NCBI GenBank assembly: GCA_030562195.1
Contig: CM060200.1
Span: forward strand, 1,364,001 to 1,428,000
Length of the DNA: 64,000 bases
Direction of reading: 5' to 3'
Origin: Nipponacmea schrenckii
Taxonomy: Eukaryota; Mollusca; Gastropoda; Lottiidae
In this document: positions 12,656 to 26,774 of the stretch, in pieces
Layout of the letters: every line of letters begins with the position of its first letter
How positions within the stretch are numbered: position 1 is the stretch's first letter
Program-made: the position numbers and the translations under genes
Notes under the pieces: generated by a model
What the model was told of the DNA's origin: nothing
Seen by the model: the letters and a program-made list of their open reading frames with translations, nothing else
Database searches by the model: none

Positions 12656-13870
12656 TTGTACCTACACAATCGACAATCGGTAAATAACTTCAATGTATAT
12701 TTGTACCTACACAATCGACAATCGGTAAATAACTTCAATGTATATTTGTACCTACACAATCGACAATCGGTAAATAACTTCAATGTATATTTGTACCCAC
12801 ACAATCGACAATCGGTAAATAACTTCAATGTATATTTGTACCCACACAATCGACAATCGGTAAATAACTTCAATGTATATTTGTACCTACACAATCGACA
12901 ATCGGTAAATAACTTCAATGTATATTTGTACCCACACAATCGACAATCGGTAAATAACTTCAATGTATATTTGTACCCACACAATCGACAATCGGTAAAT
13001 AACTTCAATGTATATTTGTACCTACACAATCGACGATCGGTAAATAACTTCAATGTATATTTGTACCCACACAATCGACAATCGGTAAATAACTTCAATG
13101 TATATTTGTACCTACACAATCGACGATCGGTAAATAACTTCAATGTATATTTGTACCCACACAATCGACAATCGGGAAATAACTTCAATGTATATTTGTA
13201 CCTACACAATCGACAATCGGTAAATAACTTCAATGTATATTTGTACCTACACAATCGACGATCGGTAAATAACTTCAATGTATATTTGTACCTACACAAT
13301 CGACAATCGGTAAATAACTTCAATGTATATTTGTACCCACACAATCGACAATCGGTAAATAACTTCAATGTATATTTGTACCTACACAATCGACGATCGG
13401 TAAATAACTTCAATGTATATTTGTACCTACACAATCGACGATCGGTAAATAAATTCAATGTATATTTGTACCTACACAATCGACGATCGGTAAATAACTT
13501 CAATGTATATTTGTACCTACACAATCGACGATCGGTAAATAACTTCAATGTATATTTGTACCTACACAATCGACGATCGGTAAATAACTTCAATGTATAT
13601 TTGTACCTACACAATCGACGATCGGTAAATAACTTCAATGTATATTTGTACCTACACAATCGACGATCGGTAAATAACTTCAATGTATATTTGTACCTAC
13701 ACAATCGACGATCGGTAAATAACTTCAATGTATATTTGTACCTACACAATCGACGATCGGTAAATAACTTCAATGTATATTTGTACCTACACAATCGACG
13801 ATCGGTAAAAAACTTCAATGTATATTTGTACCTACACAATCGACGATCGGTAAATAACTTCAATGTATAT
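12656..13870. repeat. 45-bp satellite, 27 tandem copies
   Basis: A very regular array of a 45-bp unit containing TACCTACACAATCGAC and AACTTCAATG, 27 copies with almost no length variation. Two sites vary systematically: CCTAC versus CCCAC, and CGACAATCGG versus CGACGATCGG. CCCAC occurs only with the A allele. The last 11 units are all CCTAC with G, while the first 8 all carry A, so the array has a clear polarity of homogenisation. Because 45 is a multiple of three, both strands stay open for over 400 codons, giving 15-residue repeats on each. These are not regarded as genes. The array lies in basonuclin intron 2. Confidence 0.98.
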
Positions 13871-13959
13871 AAATCAACAAAAAAATAAATGAGGTAGACA
13901 AGAAAGTCATTTTTAAAAAAGCTTAATCAATGCATTAAGCATTGTTCAATAAGCATTGT

Positions 13960-14128
13960 TTATTATAGATAATTACTAAGTTTTATAGATTTATCAGATT
14001 ATATAAAGATTCTGTTATGTTATTTATGACAGCAGGTTTATCTACTGATGAATATAATATACTCTAATTAACCAAGTTTAAAAAATGTAAATTTAATGTT
14101 CATTCTAAGACACAGTATTCCTTTAAAA
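13960..14128. mobile_element. Palindromic MITE, right half
   Basis: Right arm only (GATTCTGTTATGTTATTTAT, TTAATGTTCATTCTAAGACA), about 90 bp after the 45-bp satellite. Confidence 0.75.
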
Positions 14129-14774
14129 GTTCGACACATTTTTTGTAAACGACAAAAATATAAATCAAGCAAAAGGACAATCTCGTCTTCAATGAAAATA
14201 TTTGTTTAAATTGTAGAAAATGTCAATAAAATGGCGTTGAGTTAATCCTAGGTCTCTAAGATAATTTGATAAATCTATCCCAGCTTTCTTTGTTCTTAGA
14301 ATCGGGAGAGAAGTTAGCGAGAAGTTGGCAAGAAGACGAAAGGAAGTACTGGAATGTCACAATCTTTATCAACCTATCACATCTTTGACATTTAATTCAA
14401 CACTAGGGGTCACCACCTGTCCTGTAATTCGACACAGCACTATCTGAGGTACATGTTCGTTGTCTGTCCTGAAATCATTTCATCTTTAAATGTCATCTCA
14501 AGTCAAACTTCAAATGTAATTCTTTCAAAATGTCATCTAAGCAAACAAAATACTTCTAGTAAAAAACAAATAACTGATTTTTCATTTTTGAGACAGTTTT
14601 TAATTTAAATAGGAAAGAAATATCTTTTATTACTCTACATCAAATCAAACTTTTAAATCTCTAGCCTATCTAGGATCTGCAGTTATCTTAATATTCAAAA
14701 TTCTAAGCTGATAGAGCTCAATTTCAGCTGTGGAATGGATGGACAATTTGTATATACCTCTACATTGACAAATG

Positions 14775-15200
14775 AAATGAAATGAATGGAGTTTTAGGTC
14801 CTACTCTTCTGCACCTTATGGACTAATGAAGACAAGCTTTACTTATAAATGAAATGAATGGAGTTTTACGTCCTACTCTTCTGCACCTTATGGACTAATG
14901 AAGACAAGCTTTACTTATAAATGAAATGAATGGAGTTTTACGTCCTACTCTTCTGCACCTTATGGACTAATGAAGACAAGCTTTACTTATAAATGAAATG
15001 AATGGAGTTTTACGTCCTACTCTTCTGCACCTTAAGGACTAATGAAGACAAGCTTTACTTATAAATGAAATGAATGGAGTTTTACGTCCTACTCTTCTGC
15101 ACCTTATGGACTAATGAAGACAAGCTTTACTTATAAATGAAATGAATGGAGTTTTACGTCCTACTCTTCTGCACCTTCTGGACTAATGAAGACGCGCCTA
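14775..15200. repeat. 72-bp array of a SINE tail, 6 copies
   Basis: Six tandem units with exact 72-bp spacing (starts 14781, 14853, 14925, 14997, 15069, 15141). Each contains AATGGAGTTTTACGTCCTAC, then TCTTCTGCACCTTATGGAC and AATGAAGACAAGC. This is the 3' end of the SINE family found elsewhere in the window, in reverse orientation, fused to a short linker (TTTACTTATAAATG). The units are nearly identical, so the expansion looks recent. Confidence 0.95.
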
Positions 15201-16121
15201 AGAGATTTTGGCAGAATAAAATATGGCAAGATCCGAATATAAGAAACCATAATTAATCTCAAGCCTCATTAAGGAAATGATGATAACGACTCATTGTTTG
15301 TTTGTTTATATCTTATTGTTTATTTACTTGAGATGTTTATCATATAATATCCACTAATATCTTATATAGGGCCTACTGTAAAATAAGTTACTATGGCATC
15401 ACAAGACAGGAGCTTCCTCCCGCCCCACTTTAGTTTATTACTAATTATTTAGTACTTGGATGTCTAAATGTCTGGTAGTGTGAGTTTAATCCCCACCCCC
15501 TGTGTCCCCACCCCACACCACCGATCTCACATTATTTTAAATATTTACTTTGTTTTTACCATTTACTCAAATCAATGGTAAACTTTTTTTTTTCATTTTT
15601 TTATTTTTGATTGTCTGTCTTTACATCCAAATTTCTCTACCATTACTTTATAAAATATATATAACAAATAAATATCTTCAGATAGGTTGGAGCTCAATTT
15701 CTCTAAGTCTGATACATGTATTATTGAGCCATTCATATTGTGTATTCATTTATATTTAATTGATGCAATGGAATTATCTTTTTATGGTCATTATCTAACT
15801 ATAAAAAGAGAAACCTGTGAGAAAGTTGTCCTGTTTACCCCCTAGTCTTATCATTCAAACTCTTCTCTAGTTCCACAGTTGGTGCCAAGTTTCCCTGATA
15901 GTACCAGATAAACAGAGGAAATATCAGGTAGCCTGATATGCTGTACACAATGACATTATACACAGGGATTCTATTTCTAATGATTTGCCAGACAGATCAT
16001 ATGTAATATACAGTAGCTATTATATATTATAACTTGCCAGTCATGTCTGACACCTGCTGATGTGTCTAAGAAGCAGTATTTCTTTAAAATAATCCAGAAG
16101 TCCAGGACATAATATGTCTTA

Positions 16122-16392
16122 AAGTAGTATTTTGGATTTTTTATCTTGTATTTTTTTGCATATGATCAATTATATTATTTTGTATGTATTTTAGCCTACT
16201 GGTATTTTGAAATTTAAATCTTTCTAAGCAAATTCATATTTCATTCTTTCAATGATAGATCACACAGACTATGATATCACTATTACAATATGTATTAAAG
16301 TAGTAACTTGGATTTTTATTTTGTATTTTTTGTATACGATCAATTATATTATTTTGTATGTATTTTAGCCTACTAGTATTTTGTAACTTCTG
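16122..16392. repeat. Direct duplication of about 95 bp
   Basis: Two copies (16122-16216 and 16297-16390) of an AT-rich block containing GATCAATTATATTATTTTG, TATGTATTTTAGCCTACT and GTATTTTG. They are separated by about 80 bp of unrelated sequence. Confidence 0.85.
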
Positions 16393-16985
16393 TATTTTTG
16401 ACTTTATTCACATCATTGTGTCTAGGATTTGTTTTGTTTTCTTGAATTGTTTTGATCACGTACTTGTGGTGTAACTTATACAATAAAATTATAACATACT
16501 CCAATTATTTCAGTGCCCATTTTTTCAAACACAGTGACTGAAACCTTTTCTATTTCCACAACCTCCCAGCACCATAAACTCCTGACTGACATGACCTTTG
16601 TTGTCTGAGCCAAAATCTGTTGGCTTCCCTCACCCACAACATTTATCATACTATCTTGAATGACAGGACAAAATGTCTACCAGATTATTTTCAAATTTTA
16701 TAAAATAATAAAACTGAGTTTCCATCACGACACACCCATCCATTTGGAACTTGTCCCAGAATCGTGTCAGTTTTACTAATTACTAAGACATATTTTTGGA
16801 CGGAATCTGTTTAATTATGATCGGCAGAATTGAGTGATGCATTATTCATTTTTTTGACCTTTGACATCTTAAAGATTGAGGCTTTTCAGATTTTGATCAA
16901 AAACTTCAATGGTGGGCTAAGTTACTAAAAGGTTTTACAAACACCGCAGATTTAGCCAATCAAATGCTGTTATGTGTCTTTGGAA

Positions 16986-17248
16986 CAGCCCTGTCAACAG
17001 GGTGGGGTCCACAAGGTGACCCACCCAATTGTCATCTATAGATAGATTAATTTACCAAAAACCAAAAAGATGAACATTCAAATTTTTTTTAAACTGCCCA
17101 ACCAGACATTTAAACACATAAAAAATGATCTCTTTCTGATTTTCATCAAAAATGCACAAAATATAGCCGATTTGCATAGAAAATGTCCTATCAAAATTGC
17201 AGTCAGTAATTTTGGAGCCCCAATCAGACATGACTGGCAAATACAGTT
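16986..17248 (+). repeat. Dispersed repeat, family GTGGGGTCCAC
   Basis: Starts with CCCTGTCAACAGGGTGGGGT and includes AGATTAATTTACCAAAAACC and AAAAAGATGAACATTCAAAT. It ends with CCAATCAGACATGACTGGCA. Related copies lie at 24690-24795, 26775-26952 (inverted) and 36213-36405. Confidence 0.7.
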
Positions 17249-19387
17249 AAATCAACAGCCCTTGTAACAACATATAATTGAAATTCCGAATGTACAGGCC
17301 GAGGTGTTTGGTGTTAGACATTTATTCAACCTTTCTTTCACATCATAATAAGTTTATTTTTATTTCTTTCATCAGAATTATTTCATTCTCAAACTCCAAC
17401 TGTACAAGTTAAAATGACTTCCGTAAAAACGTAAATCTTTTGAACTTACTGTGTTTTGTCTAACCATATGTTTTTCATTCATTTTTCCGTATTTTCATTT
17501 TAAATAAAACATCATTTTATTAACGTTATTATTTTTACAGATACGTCTAAATTGAACAATAATCGCAACTTGACATTATCATTTATTGATTTATGTTTGA
17601 TATCTTGGTGCCAATTAAAAATTAGACCTATTATATTCCCAATAATTTATTTACAAAGTTTTAACGATCCTCTGAATAGATTCTAAACTTAAGAGAAGTC
17701 GAAAATCGAAAAAAAATGTGATCATAAACAACTGAAGTATTTCTGAAAAGCATTTAGCTGAAACATTAGACGACATGACAAATAGTATTTCTAGAATAGT
17801 TTTCCATACTTTCGCAAATTATTTGTACAAAGTTAAACCTCAAAGAATGAATCATCCTTTATTTAATTACCGGTATATCGTGGGACAGCCTTCGATAGCA
17901 AGAAAAAAAAAAAGAACAAAAAAAAGAGTCATTCCATCACAGAAAAACAAAGCAATGAAATTCAATCTTAGACATTTTGATACAATTTCACAATAAAAAA
18001 CATTATCAATTCAACAACGTTATTTATGGTGGCAATTTTTTGATACAACGTGATTAAAATGATAATAATTTTGTCGCCATATTGCGACAGTGATGTCATG
18101 AATTGGTGTCAGCCAATCAAAGTGTGACGATATAATTTCTATTCTATGAATAGTTAGGACAGTTTAATTATAATGTGTTATTTGATATCTTATCAATTCG
18201 TGACGTTCCTGAAAACACGTTTACTTTTAGATTTTCACATTAAATACACGGAGATGGTTGATTGAACAGAGATGGACAAGAAGTTAAAAAACTTTAAATC
18301 TTTCTCAGTTTTTATTAAATTTTTTTTTTTTTTCAAATTGTGATACAATAATTATTTCATGTAAAACATTTTGCTTCGTTGAATAAAACGAATGATTTGT
18401 CTTTCCGTTCTAGGCCTGAGTTAAAACAAAAACATTCAAATATCAACGCATTATAATAATTATAGAAACTGACAACGATGTTGTTTAGATCTCCAAGGAA
18501 ACTATACAGTACTGTATCTAACTGACGTCTGCTGTTTCACTGGACACATCAGAATATTATAAAATATAATATACCAAAGCAAGATGCAATATAACTTTCA
18601 TCACAGGCAGAATGTAAAATAAACTTCACACCTTGGAGCAGTCAAATCATAAGATGGCACCCGACAACGTGGGTTATTTTTAGACCAGAAATTCAATATG
18701 TCGTATAGGTAAAAACAGCTGTTTCATACCGTTTCTCATCACTTGACTAAAATTACCTTTAATTCTCATTCTTCATCTTGACAGACAACCCAACATTAAA
18801 TTAACAACATGGCTGCCTCAACTACACCATTTCCCATCCTCGGCTGGGCTGGTCTGGTCTCGTGCCAAGTTTCACAAAACACTGTGGGACAAATAGCAGA
18901 TGTTGGGGACTAAGAATCACTTAGAATCATTTTGTTTTTCAGTAATTCTGCCTCTCATATCTTGACTCATTACTTCATAAGTATATTATATAACAAACCA
19001 ATAAGGCTTCTATACCTTAAGAATGATCCAAAGATCATAGCTTTTTAACAAAATGAATTTAACAACAACAAAATTTTCCCGACATCCTACTCCTTCACTT
19101 AACCCTGATCCAGAACGTAAAATTGATCATCTATGTCAAAATTTCATCGACAGAGAAATAGAAAAATGATCAACAGCTTTTAGATGAGTGAGAACCTGGT
19201 CTCATTTGAAGTTTAACTGACAAATTCAGTATTTATCGGGGCAGAGTTTCTACTCATCAGTTGATTCGACAGGTAATCTTCTCTCAGGATTCTATTTACT
19301 CTTAAATTACTTCAACTTATAGAATCAGAACTGTCCTAGTTATATCACAAATACTGGCTTACGGTAAATATATTGTCTCCTATACAA

Positions 19388-19560
19388 ATCTGGAGCCATG
19401 GTGGCTCAGTGAGTTAGCTAGTTAACCTGAAGGTCTTGGGTTCAATCTTCGCAACGGTTGAGATGAAATTTCAGATTTTTCAACCCAGTTGCCCATTGTC
19501 AGTGATGCAGGTCTGAGGGACTGACAATGTGACCAACATAGAGAACTTGTTTATGACTAA
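19388..19560 (+). mobile_element. tRNA-derived SINE, 3' truncated
   Basis: Head and body of the SINE: GTGGCTCAGTGAGTTAGC at 19401, B box GGGTTCAATC at 19438, TTTTTCAACCCAGTTGCCC and TCAGTGATGCAGGTCTGAG. The tail is missing. Confidence 0.82.
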
Positions 19561-21555
19561 TTTATTTGAAAATAACTCTGCATTGCTATCAAATAATAAA
19601 ACTTGGAGCTTTGCATTGTGGTTATAGAAACACTTGACAACATCTCATAAATATTCATCAATACAATTGTTGGGGGTTACGCCAACTAGAAAAAATTCTA
19701 CGAGGTAATGTTATATTTTATAAAAGTGTAGGCACACAACAATTCTCATGATTTTTTTTACGTCTTTAGCCGTGTGACCATCCTAAAACAGCTGTCTCAC
19801 TCCATCTTGTTTTTTCAAAGAGATAACGTAAAGGACTTCCTTTAAAAGACATGAAAGATAATTTTGGTTCAAGTGATTTGAACTTCTAAGGGGATTACTT
19901 CGAAGGTTGTGAATGACACAGAAAAAGATAATTTTTCAAAATTTTTTATTTGAATTCAGTCAGTACTGACAAAATATATTATTGGAGGTGAAAAAAGCCC
20001 TCATTCTCGTGGACTATAACTGCACAGATAAATGGTAGTACTGCTATCTTGTCAAGAATATGGGCAGTGCATAAAGACTTTGATATACCAGTATAGGGCC
20101 ATCATCATTTGATCTATTCCTTGTGATAAAGAACAGCTGGACACCACCTGACCAAACTGTCAGTCAAACTAGTCAATTTAGATTTCTGAGACAACATCCA
20201 AGATGGCTGACTCCTGGACAAGATACCAGACACACATTCCAATGATAGTTGAATGGCATGCCCTAATAAGGGAAGACAGCTGTGAATGAAGGAAGTTTAG
20301 TGGGGGTTTGATAAGCAGACACATGTTTTCGAGAACTCTGAAGTTTTAACTCATTGTACATCTGGTGCCTTGTGCCGTCTGCCTGCCAGCGGGGTTCCTT
20401 TGACAAGATACATTCACATACATTATATAAAGGTAAACTAAACATTGCAGCTATATTCAGGATTCTACAAGTTTAATTCATGAAGTTTTAGATTTCATTT
20501 GAAGATGACTTGTTAGAAATAGACTAAAAAGTTTTTTTAACACTGCAATTTTGAGTGAAAACAGATTTTTTTTATTTGATATGACTTACAAATTTCTAAC
20601 TTTTTGACTAAATATTAAAAAGATAATTTTTGGTATAAGAAATCCAAAGACTAATCAAAAAATTTGTGTTCACCATTCTATTGATATTTGAAATTTCCTA
20701 AATATATAAAAGACAATATCCCAAATCCTTGCCAAGTCCCATACCAACCTAACTATATTCCAGCATCCTAACGGAAGGTAGAGTATGATGATAAGTTATG
20801 ACCTGTAGCATCCTGTCTATTCAGTTACCTAGCAGACCTATCTTTATGACATTTCTAAATGGTGTACAGTAGTCTTTGATTCCATCTGGATCAGGTTTCA
20901 GCTTAAATATACAGTAGGCCTACATGGTACCTTTATAACTAGGGGTATAGCAAAATAATGTCAGGGAGAAATCTTTTATTTAGGGGGGTTGGGGAGTGGG
21001 ATTATGCCCTAAATTCAGAATAACAAAAGACAGAAATGTCAATTCTGTTAAAATTTTAAATTATTTGTGTTTTCTTATTTCATTATTAGTCAGATTTTTA
21101 ATTTTATAAATTTTCCTTTTCTACCAAAACATTAATTTTTAAAACTCTACTTTTAGACTTAAATTCTTAAATTGATTTTTCAAAATATGACAACATTCTT
21201 CTGAAGTGACACAGTTACAAAAATTAATTTCTTCTTCCTTAATTCTATTTTTAAAAAAAAAAATTCATTTTCAGTTCCTCAGACAGGTGTGACCAGTTTT
21301 ATTTTACTAAACTAAAACCACAACAGTGTATTATAGAATAACCTACTCTAAATTGGAAGAATTGATCCTGATAGTTAATATATAAAGTAGCAACAACTAA
21401 AATGATCTGATACTGGCATCAACTAACACCCCCCCTGGGAGGGGGGCTATAACATCCCTAGTTCAACAATAGAACAGGAGAAACACGGTGGGGGGAATAA
21501 CAGAAAATATGTTTTAGCATGATCTGTAATGGTTAGACAGTTATCCTTGGTCCTA

Positions 21556-21622
21556 TTACAAATGAAATGAATGTTTTACGTCCTACTCTTCTGCACCTAT
21601 TTGGCTAATGAAAAGGATGGTC
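21556..21622 (-). mobile_element. SINE tail fragment, inverted
   Basis: Contains AAATGAAATGAATG, TTTTACGTCCTACTCTTCTG and CACCTATTTGGCTAATGAA. Confidence 0.78.
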
Positions 21623-22857
21623 CATACTTTCGAGATACAATGTTTGGGTTGCAAAGCCAAAGAAATTTACTTTTAAAAACATGTTTACTATTTAATACTA
21701 AGAGGAATGACCCAAAACAGATTTCATCCCAAAAGCACTGGTGGAGTGATAATTCATGATGGGAGAGGTATTTTGAATTAAAGGACCTTAGCAACCTAGC
21801 AGACGACAACTTTTATTAAGTCAACATCAATCACAGTAGCTTACATCATGTTCTGGAATTTTTTTGTCCCCCAAACTAGAAATTACCAGAGGAATGTTCA
21901 ACTGTTTCGATAATTACATTAGTCATGTGACACGCACATTACCCTCGACAACAATCATGTGACATTACAATTATATCGGGTGATGTTTCCTTCGCGGACA
22001 ATTTAATTAGAGGATTCATCCAACACATGTGATGGAGCATAAATACCAGTTTATAGAGTAGTCTGTCAATTTCCTCTCCTTTTTTTAACGGATCATCTGT
22101 CGAAGAAGTGCTTCAGACATTTTGTCCCAGTCACATACAAACGTGACATTGTTCTGGTGGATAACCCGAGCTACTGCACGATGCAGATTAATTCATTTCT
22201 GGAAATAGATGAAAAAATAATCCCAGCGAGTATTCGTATTGCCTTTTCATAAATATTGCTGATTGGTCTGAAAAAACAAGATGGGATTTAAAAATACGTC
22301 CTTGCTCAATCTAGTCACATTATTGGAAAACGGTTTACCGAAAGAATGTAGAGAAATCGTCAAGGGAAATATTGGAACTTATCTTTTAGATTTCAAATGG
22401 CTGTTTCCGTCCCGTGATACATCATTTGCATGGCGTTCTCACATCCCCTCACAAACTAAAAGTGTATTTTCTTGTGATTTTACGATACTTTTAAATTATT
22501 CCCTGTGGTATGGCAGTTGACATGAATGAGCAACATTATTCATTGCGATAAATTAGAATAACCACTTATTCTGACCGAGTCTGGTCTCCACCGAGAATTC
22601 GCCGCAATTCTCGATAAAATTTCCTATTCAATAAAGACAACTGGCCTCCGATGACAAATTGACTATGATCGTAATAAAATTTTATGATTGAATTAGGGAA
22701 TCATGGGATATTGAAATTATCGTAATTTTTCCCTCGTTACTGTGACACATGGCCAACGGCTGTTTTCATATTCTCCACCAGTAACAGAACGTTTTAATTC
22801 CTCCATATCTAATGTTCCCATCGGAATGGCAGAACTAGAATCAAATATTGGAAAACA

Positions 22858-22978
22858 AGGTGAATGAATGAATGAATAAATGAAAATTGGAATAGTAAAT
22901 AAATTAATCAATCAAAATTGGAATGAATGAATGAATGAATGAATGAATGAATGAATAGAAAAATGAATGAATTTTTAA
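22858..22978. repeat. GAAT microsatellite
   Basis: GAAT tetranucleotide tract in two blocks separated by a short AT-rich interruption. Confidence 0.9.
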
Positions 22979-24689
22979 GATGTTTCAATTTCCATGACAA
23001 GAAAAATTAAAATTTGGTACCAATAAACTAAGAAAGATAATGAAAGTAGCAATTTCTGTAATGGATTGGAAAATAGCACCATAAAATAATATCAGTTGCT
23101 TTTTAATTCAGAATTTATGAGTCTTTTAAAAGCATTTATGTCACACTTTGGTACCAAAGTCAAAGATCAGAGAATCTTTGAGAATCTTTGTAGAACACTT
23201 TGCGGAATTTGATTGACAATATCAACAATATCATACGGGTCTTCTTCAAATCTTTAAAGTCCATAGCAAGTACGATTTCATCACTTTCATCTTACTCACC
23301 CAATTTATTTTCATTAAATTCGTAAAAGCCTGCCCCCCCCCCCTGACAATTGCTTATTCTGTGGCACCTCTTGCCCTATCCACCTAACCCCTAGAGATGC
23401 TCCTAGTTATAAATAAACAACCCTACCATTTACAAATCAAGTCAGAAGGAGCAATAATGGTGAAGAGTTGTTGGTGTTTACAATTTAAAATCATTTCGTG
23501 CCAAAAAATTTAAATCCACAATGTTGCTGGATGTCCAGGATTGTAATTTTGTTACCTGTAAGGGTTACTGTGAATATAGACAGTGTAGACAGAGCTGGAG
23601 GGTAACAAGCTGAAGAACCAGAAGTTTTAACTGTACTATCTATAGTATCTTTAAGTTATTAGTACTCAAGATTCGATGGGGAATTTGATACATTGGTTCA
23701 AGTTAGTATCTTTTAACCAAAAAATTCTCAATCTCATCAGTACTAAAAAATACCGTGATGGGAAAACAATGCTAATGGAGAAAAAAAACTGTGATTTATT
23801 TCTTTTAAATTTGAGTGAAAATTGTTGTTGTTGCTTGGTTTGTCAATTATCAGTGGCCCTAGATCTTAAAAAGTAAACTGACTTCTAGTATAAGGTGTTA
23901 GAAGATAGAGGATACTCTGTCAGCGTTAGCTGGCTAGGACCTTAACTAGTCATTACCACAACCATCATGCTACTCTACTACAGAGGCATTGGCCAAGGAG
24001 GTCACGAGAAAATAAAATAAGTCTGTTTGATATTAATTATCAACTGGATTTATTAATTGACCTAATTATCAAACCTTGTCATTAAAATTATATCACGATT
24101 TTAATTTTCTTTCAGATTTTTATGTCTCCATTGTTCATACAAAATGGTTTGCGATAAAGGTCCAGAAACATTAAATAATTGTTCAAATATTTCGTTCTTC
24201 CCCTAAGAATACTCTTACCTTCCCTCCCCTTCTCCACACCCCCCCCCCCTAACCCTCTCTTTTGACCAAAAATTCTCCAGGATTCAAACTCACATCTACT
24301 TCTTGAAAAATTAAAAATAATCCTTAACTTTTAAAAAACAAGTCAACAAAAACACAGGAAAGTACCAAATCTCCTGTTAAGTTGAATATTGATTTTGGAA
24401 TTCTGGCGGTTCCAACTATTCCTGCAACTGGTGATAGGATGCGAAGAGTTTCCATCAAGTAGATTAAGACGTTTGATCTAACAAGATAAATATTGTCATT
24501 CGCTAAAAAATCTCATCAAATTTTCACTCTATCAATTCAACGTCAAATCAGGACCGATTTTGTTGCCGTGGAAATATGGTGATTTTGGTAGAAAGGTTTC
24601 AAGAAATAGAGTAATTTGTATAAGATTGTCAATGAGATAATAATACAGAATCTAATATTTTTAGTTTTGGTTGTCTATTTGCTGTGGTG

Positions 24690-24795
24690 ACTATATCCCT
24701 GTTGTCAGGGTGGGGTCAGTGGAGGGTGGGCTAGTGAGAATTAAGCCACACCAATTGTCCTCTCTCAAAACCTTTTTTGGTTAGCAAAAAGACAC
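24690..24795 (+). repeat. Dispersed repeat, family GTGGGGTCCAC, fragment
   Basis: Contains CCCTGTTGTCAGGGTGGGGT, ACCAATTGTCCTCTCTC and TTGGTTAGCAAAAAG. Confidence 0.65.
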
Positions 24796-25435
24796 AGTTC
24801 CATATGAGTAAAGTTCCGATGCCATCAGGCATGTGCAAAGTCTGTAGAATAATTTGATGTTCATAATGTTTAGCCTCCTAAAATTTGGACACCAAAATCT
24901 TCAACTTTCCACTTTGAAACTCCTTTTTTAAGAACGAGTTAGATAGGATTTGATAATATTTAGTTTTCCATAGCATTTCTGTTATTATAAGACTCTCAAA
25001 ATACACTGTTTTTTCAAAACATGGGAAGCTCCAACCCCGACACTATAACAGTTTCCTCTGCTTAAATATTTGAAATGAACAGAATATTACCAAAGCAAAG
25101 AAGGCAATCACTAAACTGTAAGACTTCAAATTGGACGGAAAAAGCCTGGTGATTCAAAATATTGACAACGATTTTCCTTGATTGTCATTGAAAATTGATA
25201 GCTGTAACGACATGACCAATTCAATAGAATAATCTACACGTCGTCGCCGTGGTGAAGTAGGTTTACCATATATGGTCGTCTCAACGTTAATTATGCGCAG
25301 TGAATACTGGGTAATTAGATAATAGTATAACGATATAATCAATCAACCACCAAATACATCAACAAAACTCAATCACGGCAATTTTATTCTGAATGTCTCT
25401 TTGATTACAATGATCATCTATTGACAATATCCACA

Positions 25436-25725
25436 GGCATTCTCACTCAGTACCATTGATACATGACATGGGACGGAATGAATTAAGGATAGACAGAGAA
25501 GTGGAATGAAAGGGGAAAGAATGAATGAATGTATTACCTCAATCATTCTCACTCTATATCATTGACAGATGACATGGGACGGAATGAATGAATGATAGAC
25601 AGGGGTGGAATAAATGAATGATAGACATGAAATGGAATGAATGATAGACATGAGATGGAATGAATGAATGATAGACATGAAGTGGAATGAATGAATGATA
25701 GACAGGGGTGGAATGAATGAATGAT
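25436..25725. repeat. GAATGAATGATAGACA minisatellite
   Basis: Degenerate tandem units of about 24-31 bp built from GAATGAATGATAGACATGA with a GGGGTGGAAT variant. A larger duplication of about 105 bp, starting at a CATTCTCACTC motif, underlies the left part. Long minus-strand frames here are repeat translations. Confidence 0.88.
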
Positions 25726-26774
25726 CCACATATTTCAAAGATTTTTTGTAAAATTAGTGACTGAACCATTGCCCTAATGTTCTCCCTATTTAGAGAGTTT
25801 AAACCCTGTTGTCAAGTTGAAGTCCTTAGCTCCCATCAGCCTAATTTAAAATGACATGATCAATGTGGTTGACTTAACATTGTTTAGGATAAAATAAATC
25901 TTGAACAAATCCTTTTCATTTAATCAATGGCTTGAACAACAATTCAATTTCTCTCTAAATAGCCAATCAAATACCAGCTAACAACCTGACAACAGATGAG
26001 TTAAGACCCTCAATGTAATCTAATCACTGATTGGCCTGTTAAACAACTACTTAAAGATCATTAACTAATTTCATTGGTTAATTAAACTCAATCTGTCTCT
26101 ATCAAGGGACTACTTTTTATTATATAACCTAATCACTGCCACTTCTGTTTCTGATGTAATAATGTCCTGTAAGTCTGGTGTATTCATCCACACTATCTAA
26201 TCAACCATTGAAACACAAGGTCCATTACGTTGGGATTTCTCAGAAATCAATTTAAATTTTATCCGTTTTAAAACATCAAATGAAGTACAAGAATAAGGCT
26301 AACTTTAGAAACTAAGAACTACCCAGAACCCCTACCCCCATTTTCAATGCATTTAAAGCCTGACTGAAGACTGGACAAACCGTGGAAACCTCTCTAATGT
26401 AGCCAATGCATTGTTCATGAAGCCTACTGCACTAGATCCATCATTGAAATGCCACGATTTGCTACAGGCTTAAAACCTACCCATAATCAGAAGCAGATAA
26501 GTGTAAGTATAAGCACATCTTTCCCAGTATTGCTCATGTAAATACTCCATGTATATATGTAGATGTAAATCTATACTAATTAGATGTGATATGAATAACT
26601 TATTAGGAAATTAATTAAATTTACCATAAATAAAAATATAAATTACTTGGAAAGATTAAGAAAAAAAAAAAGAACCCAGCCCAGTCGTCAGGACTGAATT
26701 ATTTATTGTCCTGGTGCTACCCCCACCCAAAGAAATTTTGAAATCTAGAAGCCCAGAGAATGTATTTCTGACGA

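Noticed and set aside
12646..13888. Open frames of 405 (minus) and 410 (plus) codons
   Set aside because: Both are translations of the same 45-bp satellite, open only because the unit is a multiple of three. There is no splice or start context and no known domain.
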